Shown here in pieces: positions 21,528 to 29,477 of a stretch of DNA of 35,631 nt. A program made the position numbers and the translations under genes. Under the pieces are notes generated by a model that saw only the letters and a list, made by a program, of their open reading frames with translations, was not told where the DNA came from and searched no databases. The stretch is from contig JAFSPN010000037.1 in assembly GCA_017442875.1 (NCBI GenBank), positions 1 through 35,631 of the forward strand, in the 5' to 3' direction. This stretch comes from Bacilli bacterium (GTDB lineage Bacteria > Bacillota_I > Bacilli_A > RFN20 > CAG-826). How positions within the stretch are numbered: the first letter of the stretch is position 1; every line of letters starts with the position of its first letter.

Positions 21528-24169
21528 TAGTCGTCACTCCTAAATGATGTTTGTTCGTCACTAGTGACGACGCTATCTCCGCCTAAGCGGTCAGCTAAAA
21601 CTGGGCAACCTTTGTTACCTTCGGTTTCTGAAGCAACGACACCCTCGCTTTGTAAGCGAAGGAAGAACCTTCCCGCTCTATTAAAGCCAACAGCGCATTC
21701 TCTTTGAATGCGGGAAATTGACATATATTCTTGGGTTAACACCCATTCTTTAATGGCTTGATAGCGTTCTTCTTCAGTATTGCCTTGCGCTTCTTTAAAT
21801 TCTGGAGAATTAGCGTATTCATTAGTGGCTTGTTCTGTTTCTTGCGCTAAATTTAAATATTTCTCATCATAATGAGTCTCATAATGTTCTTTTAGATAAC
21901 CAACTACTCTTGTGATTTCTTGACGATGAATAAAGCAGCCTTGTAAACGCACGACACCAACACGTGAGACGAGTGGGCTTTGCACAAGCATATCGCCTTT
22001 ACCAATGAGCTTTTCAGCCCCACCTTCACCAATGATGGTCATCGAGTCAACTGAACTCGCCATCATTAAAGCAACGTGAGTTGGTAAGTTGGCTTTAATA
22101 ACACCAGTGACAACGTTTGTACTAGGGCGTTGCGTAGCAATTGATAAGTGAATGCCACACGCTCTGGCTTTTTGGGCAATCGAAACGACCGGCATTGAAA
22201 TCTCTTTGCATTGATCGACAATATCCGCATATTCATCAAAGAAAATCATGATGTATGGGAGTTTTTCTAAACCTAGACCGGGTGCATCTTCATTAAATTC
22301 TCTAATGTTGCTGCAACCATTTTGAGCAAATAATTGATATCGGTCTTCCATTTCTTGGCAAAGCTTTTCCATCAAAGCTTTCGCTTCTTTTGCTTCGGTA
22401 ATAATTGGGCAAAGAAGGTGAGGCATATCTTTATAACGTGACATCTCGACTTTCTTCGGATCGATTAAAACCATCTTTAGATCATCTGGTGAATTACGCA
22501 TAATCAAAGTGACAATGATAGAATTGGTGAAAATTGATTTACCAGAACCAGTTGTACCGGCACATAACATGTGCGGGAATTCATCAAAGTCAGCGTAAAT
22601 AACATCGCCCTTGATGTTTTTACCAAAGCCCACGGCTAATGGATGCTTTTTAACATCTGGCAATGCTTCAAAGACATCTTTGAAAGCCACGGTTGTCACA
22701 GAGGCGTTAGGGATTTCTAAGCCTGAAGTTGATTGACCTTCAACGATGTTTTCAAATCTTGCGGAAACACCAGATAAACGAATTTGAATATCTTGCACCA
22801 TATTGCTAACGCTTCTTACAGAAACGTTATGGTCGTATTTAACATTGAAACGCGTGACGCTTGGACCAATTGTAAAGTCTTCGACATGCGCTCCAACACC
22901 AAAGTCTTGGAAAGCGGTATTGATGAGTTCTTGTCTTTCAACCGCTACACGGCGATTAATTTCTTGCTGTTCACTTGTTTCGTAAACATTAAGTACTTCC
23001 GTACTTGGTTGAATCCATTTCACTCTTTCTCTTGGTTTTGGTTTTTCTGGCTCAGGAGTTGGAATAGGAGCGACTTGCGGAGCGGGATTGCTGACCATTT
23101 TTGGTTCTTCGAAAACAGGCTTTGCCTGCACTAATTCTTGATTGATTTCAGGAGCAGCGTCAAAATCGAGTTTAAGCTGTTCTCTTCTCACTTCGTTATA
23201 ATCAGCATCCATTGTTTCTTCTGGAATGACTTGATCAAATAGTTGTTCGTTTTGTTGTGGCTGGGCAGGAATCTCTTGATTGTGTTGTCCGTTATCCGTC
23301 ACAAACTTAGCAGGAACGAACATGCCATTATCGGAAATTGAGAAGTTATTAGCCCCACTATCTTGTTGAATAAATGTTGGTGAAGAAATAGCGGAACTGC
23401 GATTAGTTGGCGATCCAATGATTTCGCTTTCATAATTATCGACATCGATTTCACTAGCGTGTTTAACAACATCGATGTTCTTGACTCTTTGTTGATTTTG
23501 TTTTTGTGGAGCGATATCAGATACTGTTTCTCTTTCTTCTTCAACTTTACTAGGAACTTTCTTTTCTTTGCTTTGTCCCATTAATTTCAGAATTAATGGT
23601 AAGAAATAAATGAATAAAGCAATAACCCCGATGACGATAGCGAAGATTAAGCCACCATTAGGAATCCCAAATAAGGCATTAAAAGCACCCACTAGGAAAT
23701 AGCCAATAATTCCTGAGGCAAAAGGATGAGAGAAAAGCATTAATGAAGGAGTTTGTAGATAACCGCCTTGGATATCATTAAATACTTTCATGAAAGCCTC
23801 AAAGAAATTAATGGTTTTATTCTCATCGTTTGTGGCAAAAGCAATATATTTATCACCAAGACTATTCGCTGCGACAAAATGAGCAAAGAACATGGTAATT
23901 GAGATGAAGAGAATTAATGACGCTAAAAAATATGAGTTAAATCTGATTTTGATTCCCTTCTTAGCAAAGATGAGTCTTAAGCCTAAAACGTTAATAGCGA
24001 TGTAAAGAAAATAGGATAAAGAACCAAATAGAAAAGTAAATGGTGTCGATAAAACACGGGCAACAACACCAGTGTTAAGAACAAGAATGACACTAAATAA
24101 ACATAAAAATAAGCCAATAAAGACATAGAAATGGTTTTTATTAGCAGTGAATGGTTTCTTTTCTTTCAT
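21527..24169 (-). CDS. ftsK: FtsK/SpoIIIE DNA translocase
   Basis: 880 aa. FtsK pumps chromosomal DNA through the closing division septum. Four or five membrane helices occupy residues ~10-210. A Pro/Gln/Glu-rich linker follows (~215-400). The motor has Walker A AGTTGSGKS (~537-545) and Walker B IMIFFDEYAD (~640), with ATQRPSTNVVTG after it. The C-terminal winged-helix gamma domain (ISRIQRECAVGFNRAG) reads orienting DNA motifs. The protein ends in an acidic tail. TATAAT is exactly seven bases from the ATG, with TAGACA 18 bases further up and no ribosome site, so it is leaderless. It is the first gene of a four-gene unit. Confidence 0.96.
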   Translation of the reverse strand: MKEKKPFTANKNHFYVFIGLFLCLFSVILVLNTGVVARVLSTPFTFLFGSLSYFLYIAINVLGLRLIFAKKGIKIRFNSYFLASLILFISITMFFAHFVAANSLGDKYIAFATNDENKTINFFEAFMKVFNDIQGGYLQTPSLMLFSHPFASGIIGYFLVGAFNALFGIPNGGLIFAIVIGVIALFIYFLPLILKLMGQSKEKKVPSKVEEERETVSDIAPQKQNQQRVKNIDVVKHASEIDVDNYESEIIGSPTNRSSAISSPTFIQQDSGANNFSISDNGMFVPAKFVTDNGQHNQEIPAQPQQNEQLFDQVIPEETMDADYNEVRREQLKLDFDAAPEINQELVQAKPVFEEPKMVSNPAPQVAPIPTPEPEKPKPRERVKWIQPSTEVLNVYETSEQQEINRRVAVERQELINTAFQDFGVGAHVEDFTIGPSVTRFNVKYDHNVSVRSVSNMVQDIQIRLSGVSARFENIVEGQSTSGLEIPNASVTTVAFKDVFEALPDVKKHPLAVGFGKNIKGDVIYADFDEFPHMLCAGTTGSGKSIFTNSIIVTLIMRNSPDDLKMVLIDPKKVEMSRYKDMPHLLCPIITEAKEAKALMEKLCQEMEDRYQLFAQNGCSNIREFNEDAPGLGLEKLPYIMIFFDEYADIVDQCKEISMPVVSIAQKARACGIHLSIATQRPSTNVVTGVIKANLPTHVALMMASSVDSMTIIGEGGAEKLIGKGDMLVQSPLVSRVGVVRLQGCFIHRQEITRVVGYLKEHYETHYDEKYLNLAQETEQATNEYANSPEFKEAQGNTEEERYQAIKEWVLTQEYMSISRIQRECAVGFNRAGRFFLRLQSEGVVASETEGNKGCPVLADRLGGDSVVTSDEQTSFRSDD

Positions 24170-24175
24170 GACACT

Positions 24176-24205
24176 ATTATATACGCATACAAACGCACGT
24201 GTCTA
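24176..24205 (-). promoter_or_regulatory. ftsK promoter (leaderless)
   Basis: TAGACA (24205-24200), 18-nt spacer, TATAAT (24181-24176) on the minus strand. Seven bases on gives 24169, the A of the ATG. Confidence 0.7.
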
Positions 24206-24217
24206 ATGTTTTCCAAT

Positions 24218-24244
24218 AAAAAAGCACAAAATTTCTTTGTGCTT
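24218..24244 (-). terminator. Terminator of the RNase J gene
   Basis: AAGCACAAA-GAAAT-TTTGTGCTT, a 9-bp stem, followed by a T-run on the minus strand. It starts two bases after the stop and isolates the unit from ftsK. Confidence 0.85.
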
Positions 24245-24246
24245 AA

Positions 24247-25938
24247 CTATTCTTTTACTACGACAATCGGAATGATCATCGGCTCACGCCCGTTCTCGCG
24301 TTTGATGAAGCGTCTAATTCTTTCTTGAGCGTTAGTTTTCGCCTCTTCTAAATCGGCCTTATCTAATGATAAAGCGAGGGTAATTTCTTCGATGAAAATA
24401 TTAGCGATAGATTTAAGGAGTGGCTCGGCTTCTTTAACATAGACAAATCCGCGCATTTGGCAATCCGGTCCAGCGACAATTCTCTTTTCGCTAAGTGAGA
24501 CGCTTAAAGCGATAACCACTACGCCATCAATGCTCAATTGGCGACGATCACTAACGATGTTTTCGCTGACACTTGTGCTAACACCACGACCATCAACAAG
24601 AATTGGATGGGTTGGCATGATGGCAGGATTATTTGGCACAATCATTGGTCGACCTGCTTCGTTGAAACAAAGTTGCATACCGTTATCTATAATAAAGACG
24701 TTTGTATGATTGAGACCAATACCCATTGATAACGCTAATTTAGCGTTAGCCATTAAGTTTATGAAGTTGCCACGCACTGGCAAATAGTATTTTGGCTTTA
24801 AAACAGATAAGAAGAATTTAAGGTCGTCTTGTCTTGGGTGCATCGCGGTGATTTGGTTCTTTTTAATCCAAACTACTTCCGCGCCTGTACGATATAGATA
24901 ATCGATGCTACGCGTAGCAATTGTTTCTAATGTTGGAGTTGGTAAACCGGCATTAATAAAGATATCGCGTTTATTTAGTCTAATGCGTTTATCCTCATTA
25001 TTGCCATCGGCAATATTAATGAGTTCTTGATATAGTTCTTCGCCATCACCAAGCATCAAGATAACGAGTTCTTGTTCCCTCACTCTTAAAAGATCTTCTT
25101 TATTAACAACGATGGAAGGTGGAATGCGCACTGGATCAAAGCTCATCAAGCCACGCATAATTTGTTCAGTGAAACTGTTATAGAAGAAAACCTTTTTGTT
25201 GTTTTCAATACAAAGGTCAATAATTTCGCTGATACGAATGAAATTTTGCCAGAAGCAATCGATAAAAATACGACGATTGCTATTCTTAAAATACTTTTCA
25301 ATTAAAGGCGTAACACGGTGACGAGGAGCACAATATCCTTCTAAATGAGCGGCTTTACTATCGCTCATCAATAAGAATGTTGGCTTTTCACTTAGTTCCG
25401 CCAAAGCTTTCAAATCAAAGATATAAGCGGGATTCTTGACCGAATAGTCAACGATGAAATCACTTGTATAGACGATATTGCCTTTACTTGTCTCAATTGC
25501 CACACCAAAGGAATAAGCGGCGTTATGTGAAGTTTGGAAGAAATGGAATTTTCTTCCGGAGATTTCTAAATCGCAGGTTGGCGGAATGACTTTAAAGTCA
25601 AGCTGCCCTTGTAATTTGTTAAAATTGAATTGTGTCTCAATGACATGCTTTGTGAAATTAGTGCAATAGATTGGTGCGGGAGCATCATCATAGAAATACT
25701 TTAAAGCGCCCATGTTTTCGTCATGAGCGTGAGTCATGATATAGGCCTTTAATCTATCCTTATTATTTATAATATATTGAGCATTGGCGAGCAAGAAGTC
25801 GACACCAGGGATCGTTTTATCAGGAAGAGCGAGGCCGGCATCCAAAACGAAAAGATCGTTATTGATTTCGATAACGTAACAGTCTCTTCCGTTCTCATCG
25901 AGCCCGCCTAAAGCACAGACTTTAATAATGTCTTCCAT
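24247..25938 (-). CDS. rnjB: RNase J family protein, J2-like with altered catalytic motif
   Basis: 563 aa with the RNase J order: metallo-beta-lactamase core, beta-CASP insert, then a C-terminal domain ending REPMIIPIVVV. RNase J1 carries HGHEDH. Here the motif is THAHDENMG (70-75), which lacks the last metal-binding His. This recalls RNase J2 of B. subtilis, whose motif, from memory, is also HGHDEN. Other ligand sites differ as well: SDSKAAHLEG in place of SDSTN, an MHPRQ in place of SGHG, and PVRGNF in place of PxHGEY. TSDF and SHN remain. It is therefore probably a weak or non-catalytic partner of a J1 encoded elsewhere. GGGAGAT precedes the ATG. Single-gene unit with its own terminator. 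Confidence 0.75.
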   Translation of the reverse strand: MEDIIKVCALGGLDENGRDCYVIEINNDLFVLDAGLALPDKTIPGVDFLLANAQYIINNKDRLKAYIMTHAHDENMGALKYFYDDAPAPIYCTNFTKHVIETQFNFNKLQGQLDFKVIPPTCDLEISGRKFHFFQTSHNAAYSFGVAIETSKGNIVYTSDFIVDYSVKNPAYIFDLKALAELSEKPTFLLMSDSKAAHLEGYCAPRHRVTPLIEKYFKNSNRRIFIDCFWQNFIRISEIIDLCIENNKKVFFYNSFTEQIMRGLMSFDPVRIPPSIVVNKEDLLRVREQELVILMLGDGEELYQELINIADGNNEDKRIRLNKRDIFINAGLPTPTLETIATRSIDYLYRTGAEVVWIKKNQITAMHPRQDDLKFFLSVLKPKYYLPVRGNFINLMANAKLALSMGIGLNHTNVFIIDNGMQLCFNEAGRPMIVPNNPAIMPTHPILVDGRGVSTSVSENIVSDRRQLSIDGVVVIALSVSLSEKRIVAGPDCQMRGFVYVKEAEPLLKSIANIFIEEITLALSLDKADLEEAKTNAQERIRRFIKRENGREPMIIPIVVVKE

Positions 25939-25974
25939 AAATCTCCCTTCATTATTATGTTCAAGGATAAATTT

Positions 25975-25980
25975 ATTATA
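25975..25980 (-). promoter_or_regulatory. -10 box of the RNase J gene
   Basis: Perfect TATAAT on the minus strand. Predicted start ~25968, leader ~30 nt with GGGAGAT. The -35 is weak (TTTAAA at 17 nt). Confidence 0.55.
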
Positions 25981-26002
25981 ACTTTAAATTAAAACAATTT
26001 AA

Positions 26003-26071
26003 AAGACTAACTGACATTTTTTTAATGACAATATTGCTGTCGCGTCAAAAAAATGAACTAAAGCTAGTCTT
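26003..26071. repeat. 69-nt imperfect palindrome / possible bidirectional terminator
   Basis: Outer arms AAGACTA/TAGTCTT (26003-26009, 26065-26071), middle arms CATTTTTTT/AAAAAAATG (26015-26023, 26047-26055) and inner GACA/TGTC. An overlapping hairpin AACTAAA/TTTAGTT followed by CATTTTTTT reads on the minus strand just past the 78-aa gene and could terminate that operon. Lies between that gene and the RNase J promoter. Confidence 0.45.
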
Positions 26072-26090
26072 GTGTTTTTAGTTTTAGAAA

Positions 26091-26327
26091 CTATTGACGG
26101 CTATCAAAAACGATGTTTGATTCTTTGCCTTCTCTTTCGGAGATAGTGAAATATGGTTTTGTTTTCTTTCTAAAGAAAGAACCATTATCTCTAAATTCAG
26201 AATTGGCTTGAGCCTGCACGATTAATTGTTGGCCAAATTCTTTGGCTTTTTCTAATGTTGGGAAAGTGTCTTGCACTTCTTCGACTCTACCACCTGGATA
26301 AGTCATTGTTAATTTGTAATATGGCAT
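26091..26327 (-). CDS. Small protein of unknown function, last gene of the GlpA-like module
   Basis: 78 aa, soluble, no Cys and no membrane segment. It starts MPYYKLTMTYPGGRVEEVQDTF, then a helix (TLEKAKEFGQQLIVQAQAN), a basic FFRKKTKPYF stretch and a C-terminal strand. The pattern suggests a small alpha/beta protein. I do not recognise a family. AAAGGAGA lies seven bases before the ATG, and it begins 14 bases after the DUF1667 gene, so it is translated from the same transcript as the oxidoreductases. A role as accessory subunit is inferred from position only. Confidence 0.7.
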   Translation of the reverse strand: MPYYKLTMTYPGGRVEEVQDTFPTLEKAKEFGQQLIVQAQANSEFRDNGSFFRKKTKPYFTISEREGKESNIVFDSRQ

Positions 26328-26341
26328 AAGTATCTCCTTTA

Positions 26342-26683
26342 TTAATCGATATCTTTGGTAATAACAACGTTACTATCTGTTCCTAAGACATTGGCTAAAA
26401 CAATTTGGCCAATTCTTGTTGGCGCTTCCACGCTAATTTTATCAATTTCTTTCATGACCTCAAACATTTTGTCTTTAGGAACAGGCTTATCTGTTTTAAC
26501 AGATACAAGGGTATAAGGTCTATTGCTCACTCTAACAGATGAAGTAATTGTTCTGGTTGGATGAGTCAATTCGTTGATGGCGTAGATTTTACCACGCGGA
26601 CAGGTGTTGCCTGTCACTTCCATATTGTCATCGACTTTTAAGCGACAGCCTCTTGGGCAGACGATGCAAGTTAATTCTTTCAT
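26342..26683 (-). CDS. DUF1667 protein with four-Cys (probable Fe-S) motif
   Basis: 113 aa from ATG 26683. Cys residues at 6, 9, 13 and 28 form CIVCPRGC followed by NTCPRG, as expected for a small iron-sulfur or metal site. The rest (THPTRTITSSVRVSNRP, VKTDKPVPKDKMFEVMKEI) matches DUF1667, a family found next to FAD oxidoreductases of the glycerol-3-phosphate dehydrogenase type. GGAGG lies nine bases before 26683. A longer frame to 26728 overlaps the upstream gene and adds unrelated residues, so it is rejected. It likely carries electrons for, or docks onto, the two flavoproteins upstream. Confidence 0.87.
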   Translation of the reverse strand: MKELTCIVCPRGCRLKVDDNMEVTGNTCPRGKIYAINELTHPTRTITSSVRVSNRPYTLVSVKTDKPVPKDKMFEVMKEIDKISVEAPTRIGQIVLANVLGTDSNVVITKDID

Positions 26684-26684
26684 A

Positions 26685-27938
26685 TTAGCGATCCTCCAAA
26701 GAGACGACGATGTCTTCTTTAATTCCAACGAGTTTATCTTTAGCGATCTTAATCATCACCATTTCAGAAGGAATCATCACTGGTTTTATTTGTTTCATGA
26801 TGACTGTCTCACCGCTTTTAATCCAAACGATTTGGTCTTGGACCGGTCTTCTAACACGGAATTTAATGACGATATCTTCCAAGGAATTTTCTAAGATAAA
26901 CTGTGGAAGAACGTAGGATAAACCGTTTCCCGGTTTGATATTGATTTTATTTTCGCTGTTATTAATTTTATTTTGTAAATAAAGAGCAGCGCTTCTACCA
27001 GCGAGTCTAGCTTCATCACTCACAAAGTCAACGACGTCGTGAACGTGTAAACAGTTACCTGCGGTAAAGATACCATCCACCATCGTTTCCATATATTGAT
27101 TGACGACAGCGCCTCTTGTGGAACTGGTTGGGCAATCAATGTAATTAAGAAGTGAAATGTATGGGATTAAGCCAACTGACAGGATGAGTGTATCGCACTC
27201 GAATTCCATCTCGGTTCCTGGAATGATTTGTAGTTTATCATCAACAGCGGATAAGATAACCTTTTCAAGGCGACCATTTTTACCAACTACTTTACTAACT
27301 GTTCTACTTAAATATAGTGGAATATTAAAGTCAATTAAGCATTGTTGAATGTTACGGTTAAGACCCGCGCTATATGGCATGAGTTCACTAACGCACAACA
27401 CTTTTGCGCCTTCTAATGTTAAACGTCTCGCCATGATTAAGCCAATATCACCACTACCTAAAATGACGATTCTTTTACCGACCATTAAGCCATTGATATT
27501 TAAGTATCTTTGAGCGGTACCTGCGGTAATAACACCTGAACAACGATCACCAGGAAGCATAATGGCACCAGCATTTCTTTCATAGCAGCCTGTAGCCATG
27601 ACGATGGCTTTAGCTTGAATTTTCACTAAGCCATCCTCTTTATTGGAATAAGTCACGACTTTATCTTTAGATAAATCGATAACTTGTGAGTTTAATTTGT
27701 ATGGGATTTTTAATTCTTTAACTTGGTCGACGAATCTTTGTAAATATTCTGGGCCAGTTAATTCTTCTTTAAATTCGGTTAAGCCAAAACCGTTATGGAT
27801 GCATTGATTAAGAATGCCACCTAAGCGCTCTTCTTTTTCTAAGATTAAAATGTCATCCACACCATTCTTTTTGGCTTCAACGGCCGCGGCCATACCAGCG
27901 GCGCCGCTACCGATTACAACAAGGTCAACTGTTTTCAT
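26685..27938 (-). CDS. FAD/NAD(P)-binding oxidoreductase of the GlpA-like module
   Basis: 417 aa from ATG 27938. An N-terminal FAD Rossmann motif VIGSGAAGMAAAVEAKKNG is followed by GGILNQCIHNGFG, which is typical of this family. A second Rossmann motif for NAD(P), VILGSGDIGLIMARRL, is near 160. An ATGCYERNAG block and the GIFTAGNC FAD-ribityl motif follow. It probably passes electrons between NAD(P) and the partner flavoprotein. GGAGG lies nine bases before the ATG; the frame extended to 27968 runs into the upstream gene. It follows the GlpA-like gene by one base and DUF1667 follows it by one base, a tightly coupled trio. Confidence 0.88.
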   Translation of the reverse strand: MKTVDLVVIGSGAAGMAAAVEAKKNGVDDILILEKEERLGGILNQCIHNGFGLTEFKEELTGPEYLQRFVDQVKELKIPYKLNSQVIDLSKDKVVTYSNKEDGLVKIQAKAIVMATGCYERNAGAIMLPGDRCSGVITAGTAQRYLNINGLMVGKRIVILGSGDIGLIMARRLTLEGAKVLCVSELMPYSAGLNRNIQQCLIDFNIPLYLSRTVSKVVGKNGRLEKVILSAVDDKLQIIPGTEMEFECDTLILSVGLIPYISLLNYIDCPTSSTRGAVVNQYMETMVDGIFTAGNCLHVHDVVDFVSDEARLAGRSAALYLQNKINNSENKINIKPGNGLSYVLPQFILENSLEDIVIKFRVRRPVQDQIVWIKSGETVIMKQIKPVMIPSEMVMIKIAKDKLVGIKEDIVVSLEDR

Positions 27939-27939
27939 A

Positions 27940-29382
27940 CTATTTGGCCTCCTTGATTTCGTGATCAATGATATAACTGCCGTCTTCGGCTAATGGGATT
28001 TCAGTTGGTGAAACGCCATAATGCTTCGCTAAAAGCAATAAGACTTTTGGTTGACAGAAACCACCTTGGCATTTACCATAGCCACTTCTTGTTCTACGCT
28101 TCACACCTTTAATGGAAACAGGCGGACAACTTCTAGAAAGGGCTTCCTTAATTTCGCCTAAAGAGATGTGTTCGCAGTTACAAATAATTTCACCAAAATC
28201 ACTATCTTCAGCGATGGCTTTTTGTTGTTCTTCTTCGCTTAAATAATGCATGCGATGATACTTTTTGATGCATGGATTAAATTTAGGATTACTCTTAAGA
28301 GTAATAAGAGGTCTAACTAACGTCTCAACAACGTATTCTGCAATAGCAGGAGATGAGGCTAAACCTGGAGATTCAATACCAGCGACATTGATAAAGTTTT
28401 TATCGCTTTTAGCGTATTCGATAATGAAATCGTGTCTTGTACAAGTTGCTCTTTCACCAGCGAACACTCTAATTGTTTGATTAAATGGAATAGAAGGAAC
28501 CATCAAAGTGGCCGCTCTTCTAATATTGCCTAATGTCTCACCATCTGTACTAACATCATCTGGAGAAGCAAGTTCACTACTTGGACCAACGATGTAGTTA
28601 CCAGAAGAAGTTTGACTCACTAAAACGCCTTTACCTTTCTTACTTGGTAATGGGAAGATGGTATGATTCACTAAACCGTCAGCGTAATGGTCTAATAAGA
28701 AATATTCACCTTTTCTAGGAGTAATAGCCCAATCGATTGGTTCGACCATTTGGGCAATCTTATCAGAGAAGACACCCGCTGCGTTAATAACGATTTTAGC
28801 GTAGAACTCATCTTTATTAGTTTTTACTTTGTAAACATCATTTTCTTTCTTAATATCTAAGACTTCTTGGCTTCTTAAGAAAGTAACACCATTATCAATC
28901 GCGTTTTCCATCGCGTGGACCACCAAGTTAAATGGGTCAATAATACCAGCGGTTGGGGCAAATAAAGCACCCTTTACTTCAGGATTGATATTTGGTTCCA
29001 TTTTTAAAACTTCTTCTTTATTAAGAAGTTGAACTGGAACGCCATTGATTTTACTGCGTTCCGCGAGTTCTTTTAAAACGGGAAGTTGTTCATCTTCAAT
29101 AGCAATGGTCAAAGAACCACATTGAATAAAAGGAACATCAAGTTCTTCCACTAGTTTTGGATATTTAGCATTACCTAAAACATTGAACTTGGCTTTTAGT
29201 GTTCCTGGTTCTGGATCGTAACCACTATGAATGATGGCGCTATTGGCGCTACTTGTCGCGTCACCAGCGTCGTTATTTTTATCGAGAATAACGACATCTA
29301 AAACATATTTAGACAGTTCTCGAGCAATCATCGTGCCAGTCACACCAGCACCAATGATTAAAACATCATGTATTTGTTTCAT
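27940..29382 (-). CDS. glpA: GlpA-like FAD oxidoreductase with C-terminal [2Fe-2S]/BFD-like domain
   Basis: 480 aa from ATG 29382. The N-terminal FAD motif VLIIGAGVTGTMIARELSKY opens a DAO-fold domain that includes GDATSSANSAIIHSGYDPEPG and GIESPGLASSPAIAEY. The C-terminus has a BFD-like cluster with Cys401-x-Cys403 and Cys438-x4-Cys443. The arrangement matches anaerobic glycerol-3-phosphate dehydrogenase A, which oxidises glycerol-3-phosphate to dihydroxyacetone phosphate. GGTGAG precedes ATG 29382. An ATG at 29406 lies inside the TATAAT box and cannot be in that transcript. Substrate is inferred from family; no glycerol kinase or facilitator lies in the window. The symbol is by similarity. 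Confidence 0.8.
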   Translation of the reverse strand: MKQIHDVLIIGAGVTGTMIARELSKYVLDVVILDKNNDAGDATSSANSAIIHSGYDPEPGTLKAKFNVLGNAKYPKLVEELDVPFIQCGSLTIAIEDEQLPVLKELAERSKINGVPVQLLNKEEVLKMEPNINPEVKGALFAPTAGIIDPFNLVVHAMENAIDNGVTFLRSQEVLDIKKENDVYKVKTNKDEFYAKIVINAAGVFSDKIAQMVEPIDWAITPRKGEYFLLDHYADGLVNHTIFPLPSKKGKGVLVSQTSSGNYIVGPSSELASPDDVSTDGETLGNIRRAATLMVPSIPFNQTIRVFAGERATCTRHDFIIEYAKSDKNFINVAGIESPGLASSPAIAEYVVETLVRPLITLKSNPKFNPCIKKYHRMHYLSEEEQQKAIAEDSDFGEIICNCEHISLGEIKEALSRSCPPVSIKGVKRRTRSGYGKCQGGFCQPKVLLLLAKHYGVSPTEIPLAEDGSYIIDHEIKEAK

Positions 29383-29404
29383 AAAATTTTTCTCACCAAT
29401 ATTC

Positions 29405-29410
29405 ATTATA
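29405..29410 (-). promoter_or_regulatory. -10 box of the GlpA-like operon
   Basis: Perfect TATAAT on the minus strand. Predicted start ~29398, which puts GGTGAG at the 5' end of the message and selects ATG 29382. The -35 is weak. Confidence 0.5.
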
Positions 29411-29447
29411 TGAATAATAGAACCAAAATTAAAGAGAAGATTTAAAA

Positions 29448-29469
29448 AAGGTCTCTTTCACGAGACCTT
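29448..29469 (-). terminator. pnp terminator
   Basis: AAGGTCTC-GTGAAA-GAGACCTT, an 8-bp stem, followed by TTTT on the minus strand, eight bases after the pnp stop. Confidence 0.9.
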
Positions 29470-29477
29470 AATTTGTT

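Noticed and set aside
26684-26728. N-terminal extension of the DUF1667 protein
   Set aside because: It overlaps the end of the upstream flavoprotein gene, and GGAGG is correctly spaced only from ATG 26683.
29383-29406. Upstream ATG for the GlpA-like gene
   Set aside because: It lies within the TATAAT box, so it would not be in the transcript; GGTGAG supports ATG 29382.
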